Shown here: positions 8,204 through 16,313 of the stretch, piece by piece
How the letters are laid out: each line of letters begins with the position of its first letter
Numbering within the stretch: the first letter of the stretch is position 1
Origin: RUG11690 sp045616665
Lineage (GTDB): Bacteria > Bacteroidota > Bacteroidia > Bacteroidales > WCHB1-69
Direction of reading: 5' to 3'
Length of the DNA stretch: 64,000 nucleotides
Assembly: GCA_045616665.1 (NCBI GenBank)
Contig: JAZLHE010000044.1
Span: 10,754-74,753 of the forward strand
Translations under genes and position numbers: made by a program
The notes under the pieces: model-generated
What the model was told of the DNA's origin: nothing
What the model saw: only the letters and a program-made list of their open reading frames with translations
Databases searched by the model: none

Positions 8204-8965
8204 ATGCGATACTTTATGCGATTGGCATTCAACGGCACTCCTTTTTTTGGTTGGCAAATGCAACCGAAAAATGTCAGCGTGCAGGGAACTATCGAAAACG
8301 CCTTGAGTCTGTTGTTGCAAGTCCGCGATGAACAGGGACAGTGTGAACGTGTTGCCATCACGGGGTGCGGCCGTACCGACACAGGTGTGCACGCCCGTGA
8401 CTATACGGCTCATTTTGATTGTCCCTTCGAGCTGGAGGCGGACCGATGTCGCCAATTGGTCAACAAACTCAACAGTTTTTTGCCCAAGGAAATCGTCATT
8501 TTTGATATTTTCCCGGTGGCGGACACCGCTCATGCCCGCTTTGATGCCATAGACCGTACCTATCGCTATTATGTCAACATCAAAAAAGACGCTTTCTCTT
8601 TTCCTTACGCCTATCGCGTTTTTGAAAAATTAGATGTCGAAAAAATGAACGAAGCGGCTCAACTGCTTCTTCAAAACGAAGATTTCACAAGTTTTTCAAA
8701 AGTCCACACGCAAGTCAACAATATGCGCTGCAAAGTGACACGGGCACAATGGCTGCAAAAGGACGGTCAACTTGTTTTTGAAATTACGGCCAATCGTTTT
8801 CTTCGTAATATGGTTCGGGCCATCGTTGGCACACTGCTGCAAGTGGGGAAAGGCCGTCTGTCTGTAAATGATTTTCAACAGATTATACTCAAAAAAAATC
8901 GATGTGAAGCAGGTGATTCTGCACCTGCTCACGCACTTTTTTTAGAAAATGTCCGTTATGAATAA
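8204..8965 (+). CDS. truA: tRNA pseudouridine synthase A
   Basis: 253 residues. 'GCGRTDTGVHARDY' carries the catalytic Asp59. The N terminus 'MRLAFNGTPFFGWQMQP' and the later 'NRFLRNMVRAIVGTLLQVG' are classic TruA segments. The enzyme makes pseudouridine at positions 38-40 of tRNA anticodon arms. It is the second gene of a two-gene unit with the nucleotidyltransferase. Confidence 0.95.
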   Translation: MRYFMRLAFNGTPFFGWQMQPKNVSVQGTIENALSLLLQVRDEQGQCERVAITGCGRTDTGVHARDYTAHFDCPFELEADRCRQLVNKLNSFLPKEIVIFDIFPVADTAHARFDAIDRTYRYYVNIKKDAFSFPYAYRVFEKLDVEKMNEAAQLLLQNEDFTSFSKVHTQVNNMRCKVTRAQWLQKDGQLVFEITANRFLRNMVRAIVGTLLQVGKGRLSVNDFQQIILKKNRCEAGDSAPAHALFLENVRYE

Positions 8966-8979
8966 GGCATAACCATTAA

Positions 8980-8987
8980 CTTTGTCC
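8980..8987 (+). promoter_or_regulatory. Possible -7 box abutting the beta-helix lipoprotein start
   Basis: TAACTTTG ends only 3 nt before the ATG at 8991. If used, the transcript would have essentially no leader. It may be coincidental. Confidence 0.3.
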
Positions 8988-8990
8988 GAT

Positions 8991-10406
8991 ATGACGAAAA
9001 AGATCGCTTATTATATTTTGGGATTAATTTTACTTGGCGGAATGCCCTGGGGATGCAACAAACCTGTTTTTGACGAAGTTCAACTGCAATTTTCCACATC
9101 CTTTATCACTTTTGACACGGTTTTTACCACTTTGGGTTCCACGACCCGACAATTTACCGTTTACAATCCTTCTGAGCAGGATTTGAAAGTGGATGTCTTT
9201 TTGGGCGGTGGCAACCGATCTTCTTACAGTTTAAATGTCAATGGGGTGGCTGGAAACCAACAACAAGGTGTCGTCATTCCCGCCAAAGACAGCATTTTTG
9301 TCTTTGTCAAAGTCACCATTAATCCAGGCAATGTCAATCAACCGTTCTTGGTCAGCGACTCCATTGTATTTCAAAACGGCCAAATTCAACAGCAGGTCAA
9401 TTTAACGGCATACGGACAAGATGCTCATTTTATCGTTGCAGATCCGGCTTCCGGTATCAAGGTGGTGGCTGCCGAGGGTGAGATTGTCACGTGGCACAAC
9501 GATAAACCCTACGTGGTTTTTGGCGGGTGGGCTGCTGTCGATTCCTTGGGCACCCTGAATATTGAGCCTGGAACGCGAATCTATTTCCACAAAGGTAGCG
9601 GACTTTTGGTTTGGCGCTATGGCAACATCCACGTCAACGGCACCAAAGAGCATCCGGTGATTTTCAGAGGGGATCGCTTAGAAGCCCAATACGATGCCGA
9701 CTGTAATCAATGGGACCGTATCTGGATTCTGGAAGGAAGTGAGGAAAACACCATCAATTACGCCGTTATCAGCAATGCTTTTGTCGGACTACAAATCGAG
9801 CCTTGGGGCGGTTACGACGAAATTACCGTCACAGGCAACCGTACCGTCATCACAAACACCATCATCAAAAGCACCTTGAACAGCGGCATTGTGGCACGAT
9901 ATTCTAATATTGAAGCCACCAACTGCGTCATTGCCAACAACGGCAGCTGCAGTTTGCAGTTGGAGGGCGGTGAATACGACTTCAAACACGTCACTGTCGG
10001 CAACTACTACAACGGAACTCCCGCCCGCAAAAATCCGGGACTTTACCTTAGCAATACAACTCAACTCTATGGCGCACCAATGGAAACTTCGGCCAATTTT
10101 ACCAACTGCATTATTTACGGCAATATCAGTTCAGGCGAAGAAATCGTTGTCGCCGAAAACGATGCGGTTCCTTTCCACTATAACTTTGAACACTGTCTGG
10201 TCAAGTCAAGTATTGCCAATGACCGTTTTGTCAATTGCCACACGGGAGATCCATATTTTGTCAATCCAAGCCAAAACGATTACCATCTGAGAGCACTTTC
10301 GTACGCCATTAATCGAGGCAAAATCAATATCGGCGTTTATGACGACTTGGACGGTAATCTTCGTTCAAATATTCCCGACATTGGTGCCTACGAATATGTA
10401 CCATAA
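8991..10406 (+). CDS. Envelope protein with right-handed beta-helix, probable lipoprotein
   Basis: 471 residues. A hydrophobic leader ends in 'GGMPWGC', an imperfect lipobox. Residues of about 30-150 form an Ig-like beta domain, and the second half has the Asn/Ile/Gly-rich spacing of a right-handed parallel beta-helix ('TVITNTIIKSTLNSGIVA', 'NCVIANNGSCSLQLEGG'). The C-terminal 'RSNIPDIGAYEY' closes choice-of-anchor and POMP-like beta-helix proteins in this phylum. Likely an outer-membrane or surface lipoprotein; no enzyme motif is seen. ATG 8991 is used rather than the upstream TTG. The DUF5714 gene follows after 14 nt. Confidence 0.7.
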   Translation: MTKKIAYYILGLILLGGMPWGCNKPVFDEVQLQFSTSFITFDTVFTTLGSTTRQFTVYNPSEQDLKVDVFLGGGNRSSYSLNVNGVAGNQQQGVVIPAKDSIFVFVKVTINPGNVNQPFLVSDSIVFQNGQIQQQVNLTAYGQDAHFIVADPASGIKVVAAEGEIVTWHNDKPYVVFGGWAAVDSLGTLNIEPGTRIYFHKGSGLLVWRYGNIHVNGTKEHPVIFRGDRLEAQYDADCNQWDRIWILEGSEENTINYAVISNAFVGLQIEPWGGYDEITVTGNRTVITNTIIKSTLNSGIVARYSNIEATNCVIANNGSCSLQLEGGEYDFKHVTVGNYYNGTPARKNPGLYLSNTTQLYGAPMETSANFTNCIIYGNISSGEEIVVAENDAVPFHYNFEHCLVKSSIANDRFVNCHTGDPYFVNPSQNDYHLRALSYAINRGKINIGVYDDLDGNLRSNIPDIGAYEYVP

Positions 10407-10420
10407 AACACAACTGACCT

Positions 10421-11215
10421 ATGAAAAAAATCTATATTTTTATCTTGTTGGCAGTTATATTGTCCGCCTGTCATCGAAAAGAAGAAAATCAAGACTTAAA
10501 GCAAGAAGAAATGATAAACGAAGAATGCCTTATTTGTAAAGAACATCTTATTTATTTAGAAAAAGAAGAAATGATGGAATGTGCCGTTTGCCACCAACAA
10601 TTCAGCAGCAAGACACGTTGTGCCAACGGACATTTCGTCTGCGATGATTGTCATAGGTCAGGTATTGATTCGATTTTCCAATTTTGTCTTCAGGAAACCT
10701 CGAAAAATCCCGTTGAAATCTTGGAAAAGATGATGAAAATGTCCTTTTGCCACATGCACGGTCCCGAACATCATATATTGGTCGGTTCTGCGTTGCTTAC
10801 CGCTTATAAAAATGCCGGTGGCGACATTGACCTTTCGGATGCTTTACTTGAAATGATGAAACGTGGAAAACAAGTACCTGGCGGAGCCTGTGGTTACTGG
10901 GGTGCTTGCGGTGCCGGCATCAGTACGGGAATGTTCGTCTCCATCATCAGTAAAGCCACTCCGATGAGTGAAGAGTCCTGGGGACTTTCCAACCTGATGA
11001 CTTCGCAGGCATTAGAGAGATTGGGTTCCATTGGTGGTCCACGCTGCTGTAAACGAGATTCATATCTTTCTATTTTGGCAGCCATTGATTTTGTCAAAGA
11101 ACATTTCAATGTTGAAATGGAAAAGAACGAAATTCACTGCAGTCGTCATCAACTCAACAATCAGTGCATTGGCAGTCGCTGCCCTTTTAATCCTGAGTAT
11201 AAAGGAGAAAAGTAA
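10421..11215 (+). CDS. DUF5714 Cys-rich protein with a lipoprotein leader
   Basis: 264 residues. Residues 1-17 form a lipoprotein signal ending in the lipobox LSAC. The body is DUF5714-like: a rubredoxin-like knuckle (CLIC, then CAVC), 'CANGHFVCDDCH', the conserved 'MHGPEHHILVGSALL', 'GGACGYWGACGAGIS' and a final Cys/His cluster. In other anaerobes DUF5714 proteins look cytoplasmic, often near methyltransferases or fused to them; no function is established. Here the leader is in frame with no internal stop. If translation instead began at the Met at 10511, the protein would be cytosolic. Confidence 0.75.
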   Translation: MKKIYIFILLAVILSACHRKEENQDLKQEEMINEECLICKEHLIYLEKEEMMECAVCHQQFSSKTRCANGHFVCDDCHRSGIDSIFQFCLQETSKNPVEILEKMMKMSFCHMHGPEHHILVGSALLTAYKNAGGDIDLSDALLEMMKRGKQVPGGACGYWGACGAGISTGMFVSIISKATPMSEESWGLSNLMTSQALERLGSIGGPRCCKRDSYLSILAAIDFVKEHFNVEMEKNEIHCSRHQLNNQCIGSRCPFNPEYKGEK

Positions 11216-11371
11216 AGATCTGGGGTTCTTTCATATCGCTTCCGACATCAGTCTCGGCGAACAATTCAGAATAACTTGTATGAGACTATAAGTGCTTTGT
11301 CGTCCGCGGGTGTTGAATCTGCCCTTTTTTAGAAAAATAAGTCCAATTATGGTCTAATGTAAAAGTTTTTG

Positions 11372-11380
11372 TATCTTTGC
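11372..11380 (+). promoter_or_regulatory. -7 promoter box of the DUF4199 gene
   Basis: TATCTTTGC, 16 nt before the ATG at 11397. It favours that ATG over the one at 11388. Confidence 0.6.
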
Positions 11381-11396
11381 ATTTTAAATGTATAAG

Positions 11397-12287
11397 ATGA
11401 AAAAGAATCTGTTTACGATAGCATTAAAGTGGGGCGCACTCTTGGGGATTACCCTCGCAGGTTGTGAAGTGGTTAAGATGATGGCTCGAAATATCAATTA
11501 TGATGCCGGTGCGATCTTCAGCATTTTGCTCCTTATCGTGCTGATCCTTTTCCTTTATGGCGCTGCCAAGGAATTTCGTGACGATTTGCAAGAGGGGTAT
11601 ATTCGCTTCCCGAAGGCTTTCGGCGTTGGCGCCGTGACCATTGTCGTCACCTTCGTCCTGATGTTCGCATATATGCTCGTTCATTATCAGTTTATTGATA
11701 AAAATGGACTTGAACAAATCAATGCGAAAAATGTCGAAAGATTTTATCAACGTACCGAGGAAGAAGTGATTTCGGACGAAATGGTTGCCGTCTATTTGTC
11801 CCAAACCGATTCGATAGTGCGAAAAAATTATCAGTCGCTCGTTGAAAACGGTAATATTCAGTCTTCCTGTGCCGATTTTACCCGCGAAAATATAGAGGTG
11901 ATTCTTAAGGCCTACCACGAACGGGTTACCCTCAAGTCAAAAGTGGATACCATCCATTTTACTTATAAAAATTTCCCCGAATTCGCCCAACTGACTTATA
12001 TGGACGTATATCAGAAACTGTTGTCCAACGCCAACCAAAGCGACAGTTGCTTTAAGGATTTGTCAGTTCTGGTCAACAACTCACATAACGAAATGACACA
12101 AGTCAACATCGTGGATTACGTTTATCAGCAGAGCAAAGACAAGGTTCCCCATTACACATCCATCTTGCCTGTGTCTCTGTCATACGCCTTCTCGGTGTTG
12201 CTGTATGGCTTGTTCGTCAATATCTTTGTGGCTTTGTATGTGGCCAAACGACGTGAAATCGATAACGATACTCTGCCCAAAGATTAA
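11397..12287 (+). CDS. DUF4199 family membrane protein
   Basis: 296 residues. Two membrane helices near residues 10-30 and 37-57 and a third near 75-100 are followed by a long extracytoplasmic segment. A last helix lies near residue 270 and the end is basic ('YVAKRREIDN'). This layout is that of DUF4199, a Bacteroidota family with no known role that is often next to polyprenyl-phosphate GT2 genes. That is the case here, with the GT2 31 nt downstream on the same strand. Confidence 0.75.
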   Translation: MKKNLFTIALKWGALLGITLAGCEVVKMMARNINYDAGAIFSILLLIVLILFLYGAAKEFRDDLQEGYIRFPKAFGVGAVTIVVTFVLMFAYMLVHYQFIDKNGLEQINAKNVERFYQRTEEEVISDEMVAVYLSQTDSIVRKNYQSLVENGNIQSSCADFTRENIEVILKAYHERVTLKSKVDTIHFTYKNFPEFAQLTYMDVYQKLLSNANQSDSCFKDLSVLVNNSHNEMTQVNIVDYVYQQSKDKVPHYTSILPVSLSYAFSVLLYGLFVNIFVALYVAKRREIDNDTLPKD

Positions 12288-12318
12288 ATTTTTACAGATA
12301 ATTAAAATTGAAAATAAA

Positions 12319-13287
12319 ATGAATATTTCCGTCATTGTTCCTTTGTTGAATGAAGCTGAATCATTGCCAGAATTAACCTCTTGGATTGAGCGTGTGATGA
12401 ATGAAAATCATTTTTCATACGAAGTGCTGATGATTGATGATGGCTCTACTGACGATTCCTGGAAGATTATTGAAGAACTAAATGCTAAAAATCCAGCTCT
12501 TCGTGGTATCAGATTTAGAAGAAATTACGGCAAGTCCGCTGCCTTGAATGTGGGCTTTGAGGCCTGTGGCGGCGACGTGGTGATTACAATGGATGCCGAT
12601 TTGCAGGATAGTCCCGATGAAATTCCCGACTTGTACCAGATGATTACAAAAGAGGGTTACGATTTGGTTTCTGGCTGGAAAAAGGTGAGATATGATTCCA
12701 AATTGGCAAAAAATATTCCGTCTAAGTTTTTTAACTGGACGACACGGAAAATGTCGGGAATTAAACTCCACGACTTTAATTGCGGCTTGAAGGCTTATCG
12801 TAAGGATGTGGTAAAGTCTATTGAAGTTTATGGCGAAATGCACCGTTATATTCCTGTAATCGCAAAATGGGCAGGCTTTGCCAATATCGGTGAAAAGGTC
12901 GTTCATCACCAGAAAAGAAAATATGGCGTTACCAAATTCGGTTGGGATCGATTTGTCAATGGTTTCTTGGATTTACTGACGATTTCTTTCGTGTCAAAAT
13001 ACGGGAAAAAACCTATGCACTTTTTCGGTCTGCGCGGAACCTTGGCTTTCTTGGTAGGTGGTGTGATCGTCCTTTGGCTGATTATCCAGAAGTTGGTCAA
13101 CCTGCACAATCACGTGGCCAATTTCCGTCAGGTTACCGATCAGCCGTTGTTCTATATCGCCCTTTTGGCTATGGTTTTGGGTATGATGCTGTTCCTGGCC
13201 GGTTTCCTCGGTGAAATGATTGCCCGTTCTTCTTCAGATAGAAATAAATACCAGATTTCAACCCGCTTGGGCTTAGATAAAAAATAA
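12319..13287 (+). CDS. GT2 glycosyltransferase with two C-terminal membrane helices
   Basis: 322 residues. The GT-A domain opens 'MNISVIVPLLNEAESL' and has 'MIDDGSTDDSW' and 'TMDADLQDSPDEIPD' with the DxD-type metal site. 'HRYIPVIAKWAGF' is a conserved acceptor-side segment. Two membrane helices near residues 240-265 and 280-305 match the GtrB/DPMS-like group, which moves a sugar onto a polyprenyl phosphate. ATG 12319 is chosen because the family starts there; upstream sequence overlaps DUF4199. It forms a tight unit with DUF4199 and riboflavin kinase. Confidence 0.9.
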   Translation: MNISVIVPLLNEAESLPELTSWIERVMNENHFSYEVLMIDDGSTDDSWKIIEELNAKNPALRGIRFRRNYGKSAALNVGFEACGGDVVITMDADLQDSPDEIPDLYQMITKEGYDLVSGWKKVRYDSKLAKNIPSKFFNWTTRKMSGIKLHDFNCGLKAYRKDVVKSIEVYGEMHRYIPVIAKWAGFANIGEKVVHHQKRKYGVTKFGWDRFVNGFLDLLTISFVSKYGKKPMHFFGLRGTLAFLVGGVIVLWLIIQKLVNLHNHVANFRQVTDQPLFYIALLAMVLGMMLFLAGFLGEMIARSSSDRNKYQISTRLGLDKK

Positions 13288-13288
13288 A

Positions 13289-13663
13289 ATGAAAGCATCT
13301 CACTTGTCTGGAATGGTGGTGCGCGGATTGCAGAATGGCCGGCGTTTTGGCTTCCCAACCATCAATGTGAGGCTGAATGCCGATTGCTGTTGGGACGAGG
13401 TGGGCGTGTTTGCGGCTAAAGTGGTGTTGCAGGGCCAAAGCTATAACGGGATGATGTATGTCGGAACCCGTCCAACGCTCAACCTGACAGAAAAAACCAT
13501 CGAGATTAATCTCTTTGATTATGATGGGGATTGCTATGATGAACAGGTGGATGTTTGTGTGGGACAGAAAATCAGGGGAGAGCAAAAATTCGCTTCGATA
13601 GATGAACTGATTCTTCAGTTGAAACAAGATCAAAATGAAATTCTTCAATTACTTCATAAGTAG
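13289..13663 (+). CDS. Stand-alone riboflavin kinase domain
   Basis: Only 124 residues, corresponding to the C-terminal flavokinase half of bacterial RibF. It shows 'GMVVRGLQNGRRFGFPTIN', 'GMMYVGTRPTL' and 'IEINLFDYDGD', whose Glu/Asp region is the catalytic surface. The N-terminal FMN adenylyltransferase (HxGH) half is missing: the preceding gene stops 1 nt before this ATG. It should phosphorylate riboflavin to FMN but not make FAD. It could also be a duplicate beside a full ribF elsewhere. The LRR gene begins within its last 29 nt. Confidence 0.85.
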   Translation: MKASHLSGMVVRGLQNGRRFGFPTINVRLNADCCWDEVGVFAAKVVLQGQSYNGMMYVGTRPTLNLTEKTIEINLFDYDGDCYDEQVDVCVGQKIRGEQKFASIDELILQLKQDQNEILQLLHK

Positions 13664-14267
13664 TTTTTTAGCAGTGTTGTTGCTATGTAACGGCAGCGTT
13701 TCGGCGCAAAAAGTCCGTTATGCCTACGACTCTAACGACGATGGAACGGTTTACAAATCATTGGAAGAGGCCTTGGCCAATCCAGACAAGGTCTATCGTC
13801 TGAAATTAGTGAATAAACGTCGAATGGATTCGCTGCCGGAAAAGATTTTCCAACTGAAAAATCTGCGCGAGTTGACGGTCAAGGGTTGTAAATTAAATGT
13901 GCTGAATCAACACATAAGCCAATTGTCAAAATTGATTTATCTGAACGTGAGCTGCAATCATCTGGTGCGTTTGCCGCAAACCATTGGCGATATGACGCAG
14001 CTGAAAGGTTTGGTCATCAGCAGAAATAAGATTTATGAGTTGCCGGAAACAATGGGCACGATGAGAAGTCTCGAAATCTTGGATGCTTGGGACAATCCCT
14101 TGTATGTCTTGCCGGAATCGATATCCCAATTGTCTGAAAGTCTGAAGATTTTTGACTTGCGGCAGGTGGCTGTGCGGGAAGAAGAACTGGAAAAAATGGA
14201 AAAATTATTGCCCAAAACCAATATTCTGACGACTTCCTATTGCGATTGCTCCAAAGGCGATAGATAA
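13635..14267 (+). CDS. Secreted leucine-rich-repeat protein
   Basis: 210 residues. The signal peptide ends at 'SVSAQ'. Residues of about 60-165 contain four or five LRRs of the 'LPxxIxxLxxLxxLxVxxN' kind ('LPQTIGDMTQLKGLVISRN', 'LPETMGTMRSLEILDAWDN'). A short Cys-containing tail ('YCDCSKGDR') closes it, and there is no T9SS tail. It is probably periplasmic or outer-membrane-associated and acts in protein binding, with partner unknown. It overlaps the riboflavin kinase by 29 nt in another frame, suggesting coupled translation. Confidence 0.8.
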   Translation: MKFFNYFISSFLAVLLLCNGSVSAQKVRYAYDSNDDGTVYKSLEEALANPDKVYRLKLVNKRRMDSLPEKIFQLKNLRELTVKGCKLNVLNQHISQLSKLIYLNVSCNHLVRLPQTIGDMTQLKGLVISRNKIYELPETMGTMRSLEILDAWDNPLYVLPESISQLSESLKIFDLRQVAVREEELEKMEKLLPKTNILTTSYCDCSKGDR

Positions 14268-15458
14268 TCAGTAAAGAAAATTATTGTACGGATAAATCTG
14301 AATGTGCAATTTCTTCACTTCCTCGTAAAGCAAATTTCTGAATTCATCGATATTGTCCTTTTCGGTAGCCGAAATGAAGATTGTCTTGTTTTTGCTTTTG
14401 GCCATCCAGGTGGCTTTCAATTCTTCTAACGTGATATTGCTCTTGTCTTTGGGCGTGAGATCATCGGGTTCTTTTTCAACCCAATGATAATTGTCTATCT
14501 TATTGAAAATTAATATCATAGGTTTCCCTCCGGCATTAAGTTCCTCTAAGGTTTGATTAACGACGGCAATCTGTTCCTCAAACTCGGGATGGCTGATGTC
14601 CACGACGTGCAGCAGCAAGTCGGTTTCTCGGATTTCATCCAAAGTGGATTTGAAGGATTCAACCAAGGTGTGGGGCAGTTTGCGGATAAAGCCAACCGTG
14701 TCGGAAAGCAGGAAAGGCAGATTGTTGATGACCACTTTGCGGACGGTGGTGTCGAGCGTGGCAAAAAGCTTGTTTTCGGCAAAAACGTCCGATTTGCTGA
14801 TGAGGTTCATAATGGTCGATTTGCCTACGTTGGTGTAACCCACAAGGGCGACACGAACAAATTTCTCACGGTTTCCACGCTGTGTAAACTTTTGTCTGTC
14901 AATGTCTTTTAGCTTCTCTTTCAGAAGAGAAATCCGGTCGCGGATAATACGGCGGTCGGTTTCGATTTCCTTTTCTCCAGGTCCACGCATTCCGATGCCG
15001 CCTCGTTGTTTCTCCAAGTGCGTCCACATACCGGTCAAACGGGGTAGAAGATATTGATACTGAGCTAATTCAACTTGAACCTTGGCGTGTGCCGTTTGGG
15101 CTCTTTTGGCAAAAATATCCAAGATGAGGTGGGTGCGGTCCATAATCTTACAACCCAGCACCTTTTCGATGTTGCGGTTCTGCGAAGGTGTCAGTTCATC
15201 GTCGAAGATGGCAAGGTCTATTTTATGTTCAGACACGTAATCGCGCACTTCGTTTAATTTGCCGCTGCCCAAGTAGGTTTTGGGGTCGGGGTAGGGCAGG
15301 TTTTGGGTAAAGTGCTTATCGGGAATCCCGCCGGCAGTATCCACCAAAAATGCGAGTTCTGTAAGATACTCTTCCACTTTTTCAGCCGTTACGGAAGGTG
15401 TGCAAACACCAACGAGGATGGCGGTTTCTTGTTTGATATCGGAGGGTTGTATAGGCAT
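14268..15458 (-). CDS. hflX: GTPase HflX
   Basis: 396 residues. The N-terminal HflX domain ('PSQNRNIEKVLGCKIMDRT') is followed by the helical linker with 'GGIGMRGPGEKEIETDRR'. The G domain has G1 'VGYTNVGKST', G3 'DTVGFIRKLP' and G4 'NKID'. HflX binds ribosomal subunits and splits stalled ribosomes in other bacteria. The ATG at 15458 is chosen because the -7 box at 15503-15511 overlaps the more distal TTG at 15506. It converges with the LRR gene with no spacing. Confidence 0.95.
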   Translation of the reverse strand: MPIQPSDIKQETAILVGVCTPSVTAEKVEEYLTELAFLVDTAGGIPDKHFTQNLPYPDPKTYLGSGKLNEVRDYVSEHKIDLAIFDDELTPSQNRNIEKVLGCKIMDRTHLILDIFAKRAQTAHAKVQVELAQYQYLLPRLTGMWTHLEKQRGGIGMRGPGEKEIETDRRIIRDRISLLKEKLKDIDRQKFTQRGNREKFVRVALVGYTNVGKSTIMNLISKSDVFAENKLFATLDTTVRKVVINNLPFLLSDTVGFIRKLPHTLVESFKSTLDEIRETDLLLHVVDISHPEFEEQIAVVNQTLEELNAGGKPMILIFNKIDNYHWVEKEPDDLTPKDKSNITLEELKATWMAKSKNKTIFISATEKDNIDEFRNLLYEEVKKLHIQIYPYNNFLY

Positions 15459-15502
15459 TTTTCGCTTGCTTTTTGACGGTTTTGTTCTTCCGTAATGAAA
15501 GT

Positions 15503-15511
15503 GCAAAATTA
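15503..15511 (-). promoter_or_regulatory. -7 promoter box of hflX
   Basis: Minus-strand TAATTTTGC, which excludes the TTG at 15506 as start. The rest of the 285-bp gap to the next gene is AT-rich, with a small inverted repeat (TTCGCTTGATAGGCGAA) near 15583-15599. Confidence 0.55.
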
Positions 15512-15707
15512 ATAAAAATTGAAGACTCTACATCTGTCGGCACTAAATTTCGCAGCCATCCGCTTTGATTTATCACACCTTCGCTTGATAGGCGAAGAAT
15601 ATAGGCATTCTTCGTTCTTAATCTCTTAGTTTCTTAATTTCTTAATTATGTATATAATTTTGCGAACGAATAGATATAATTTTGTTGCTTTTTTGTATAA
15701 AAAGGAA

Positions 15708-15716
15708 TATCTTTGC
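15708..15716 (+). promoter_or_regulatory. -7 promoter box of the hypothetical gene at 15744
   Basis: TATCTTTGC, 27 nt before the ATG, with a TTTG about 13 nt upstream. Confidence 0.6.
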
Positions 15717-15743
15717 AGCATCAATAAAGTATATTGAAATTTT

Positions 15744-16277
15744 ATGAATTTTGAAGAGAAAATACATCAGGATCTGCATCACTTTTTGTTGATGGAAGGG
15801 GAAGTGGGTGAACGTTTGTCCGAAAGCCCCGATATCAACGACAAGTGGTCCTCTGTTGCCGAGTCTTATCTTCCCGATGGATTACGAGAGTTTCGTGATT
15901 ATCCGGCTGTGAGTCTAGGATGGATGATGTATGTCGGAATGGCGGTAGCCCAGTGTTGGGATGAAGATTGGCAAATTTATGGCAATATGCCAGATCTCTA
16001 TACTTATCTGCGTGATAAAGAAGGATTTGACCTTATGGATGAATATGTCCGTCGAACCGTGTTACGCTTGAAAACGCCTGCCTACGACGAAACGGAACAG
16101 TTGGTGCAGCAGTGTGCCGAAAGAACTTTGTCGGCCTTACGTCGCGAACCGTTGGAGTCTGGTACCAAAGAAGCCTTCGACGCGTATGTGGCTTGCCTTA
16201 GGCAACTCTACCAAATGGGAGCTGCCGTTCAATTACATCGGCTGAATTATCGAATGGAAAATTTATGTCTGTGTTAA
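15744..16277 (+). CDS. Conserved-looking hypothetical protein, 177 residues
   Basis: I do not recognise the family. The protein is acidic, has no signal peptide, and is predicted all-helical. Segments with high Trp/Tyr/Met density ('YPAVSLGWMMYVGMAVAQ', 'WDEDWQIYGNMPDLYTYL') suggest a compact soluble helical bundle. It has its own promoter and is followed by galE, which also has one. Codon use resembles the neighbours, so it is likely a resident gene rather than a recent arrival. Confidence 0.7.
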   Translation: MNFEEKIHQDLHHFLLMEGEVGERLSESPDINDKWSSVAESYLPDGLREFRDYPAVSLGWMMYVGMAVAQCWDEDWQIYGNMPDLYTYLRDKEGFDLMDEYVRRTVLRLKTPAYDETEQLVQQCAERTLSALRREPLESGTKEAFDAYVACLRQLYQMGAAVQLHRLNYRMENLCLC

Positions 16278-16286
16278 AATTTTTAT

Positions 16287-16294
16287 TAACTTTG
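16287..16294 (+). promoter_or_regulatory. -7 promoter box of galE
   Basis: TAACTTTG, 19 nt before the galE ATG. Confidence 0.5.
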
Positions 16295-16313
16295 TCGAAA
16301 ACAAATTTATTAT

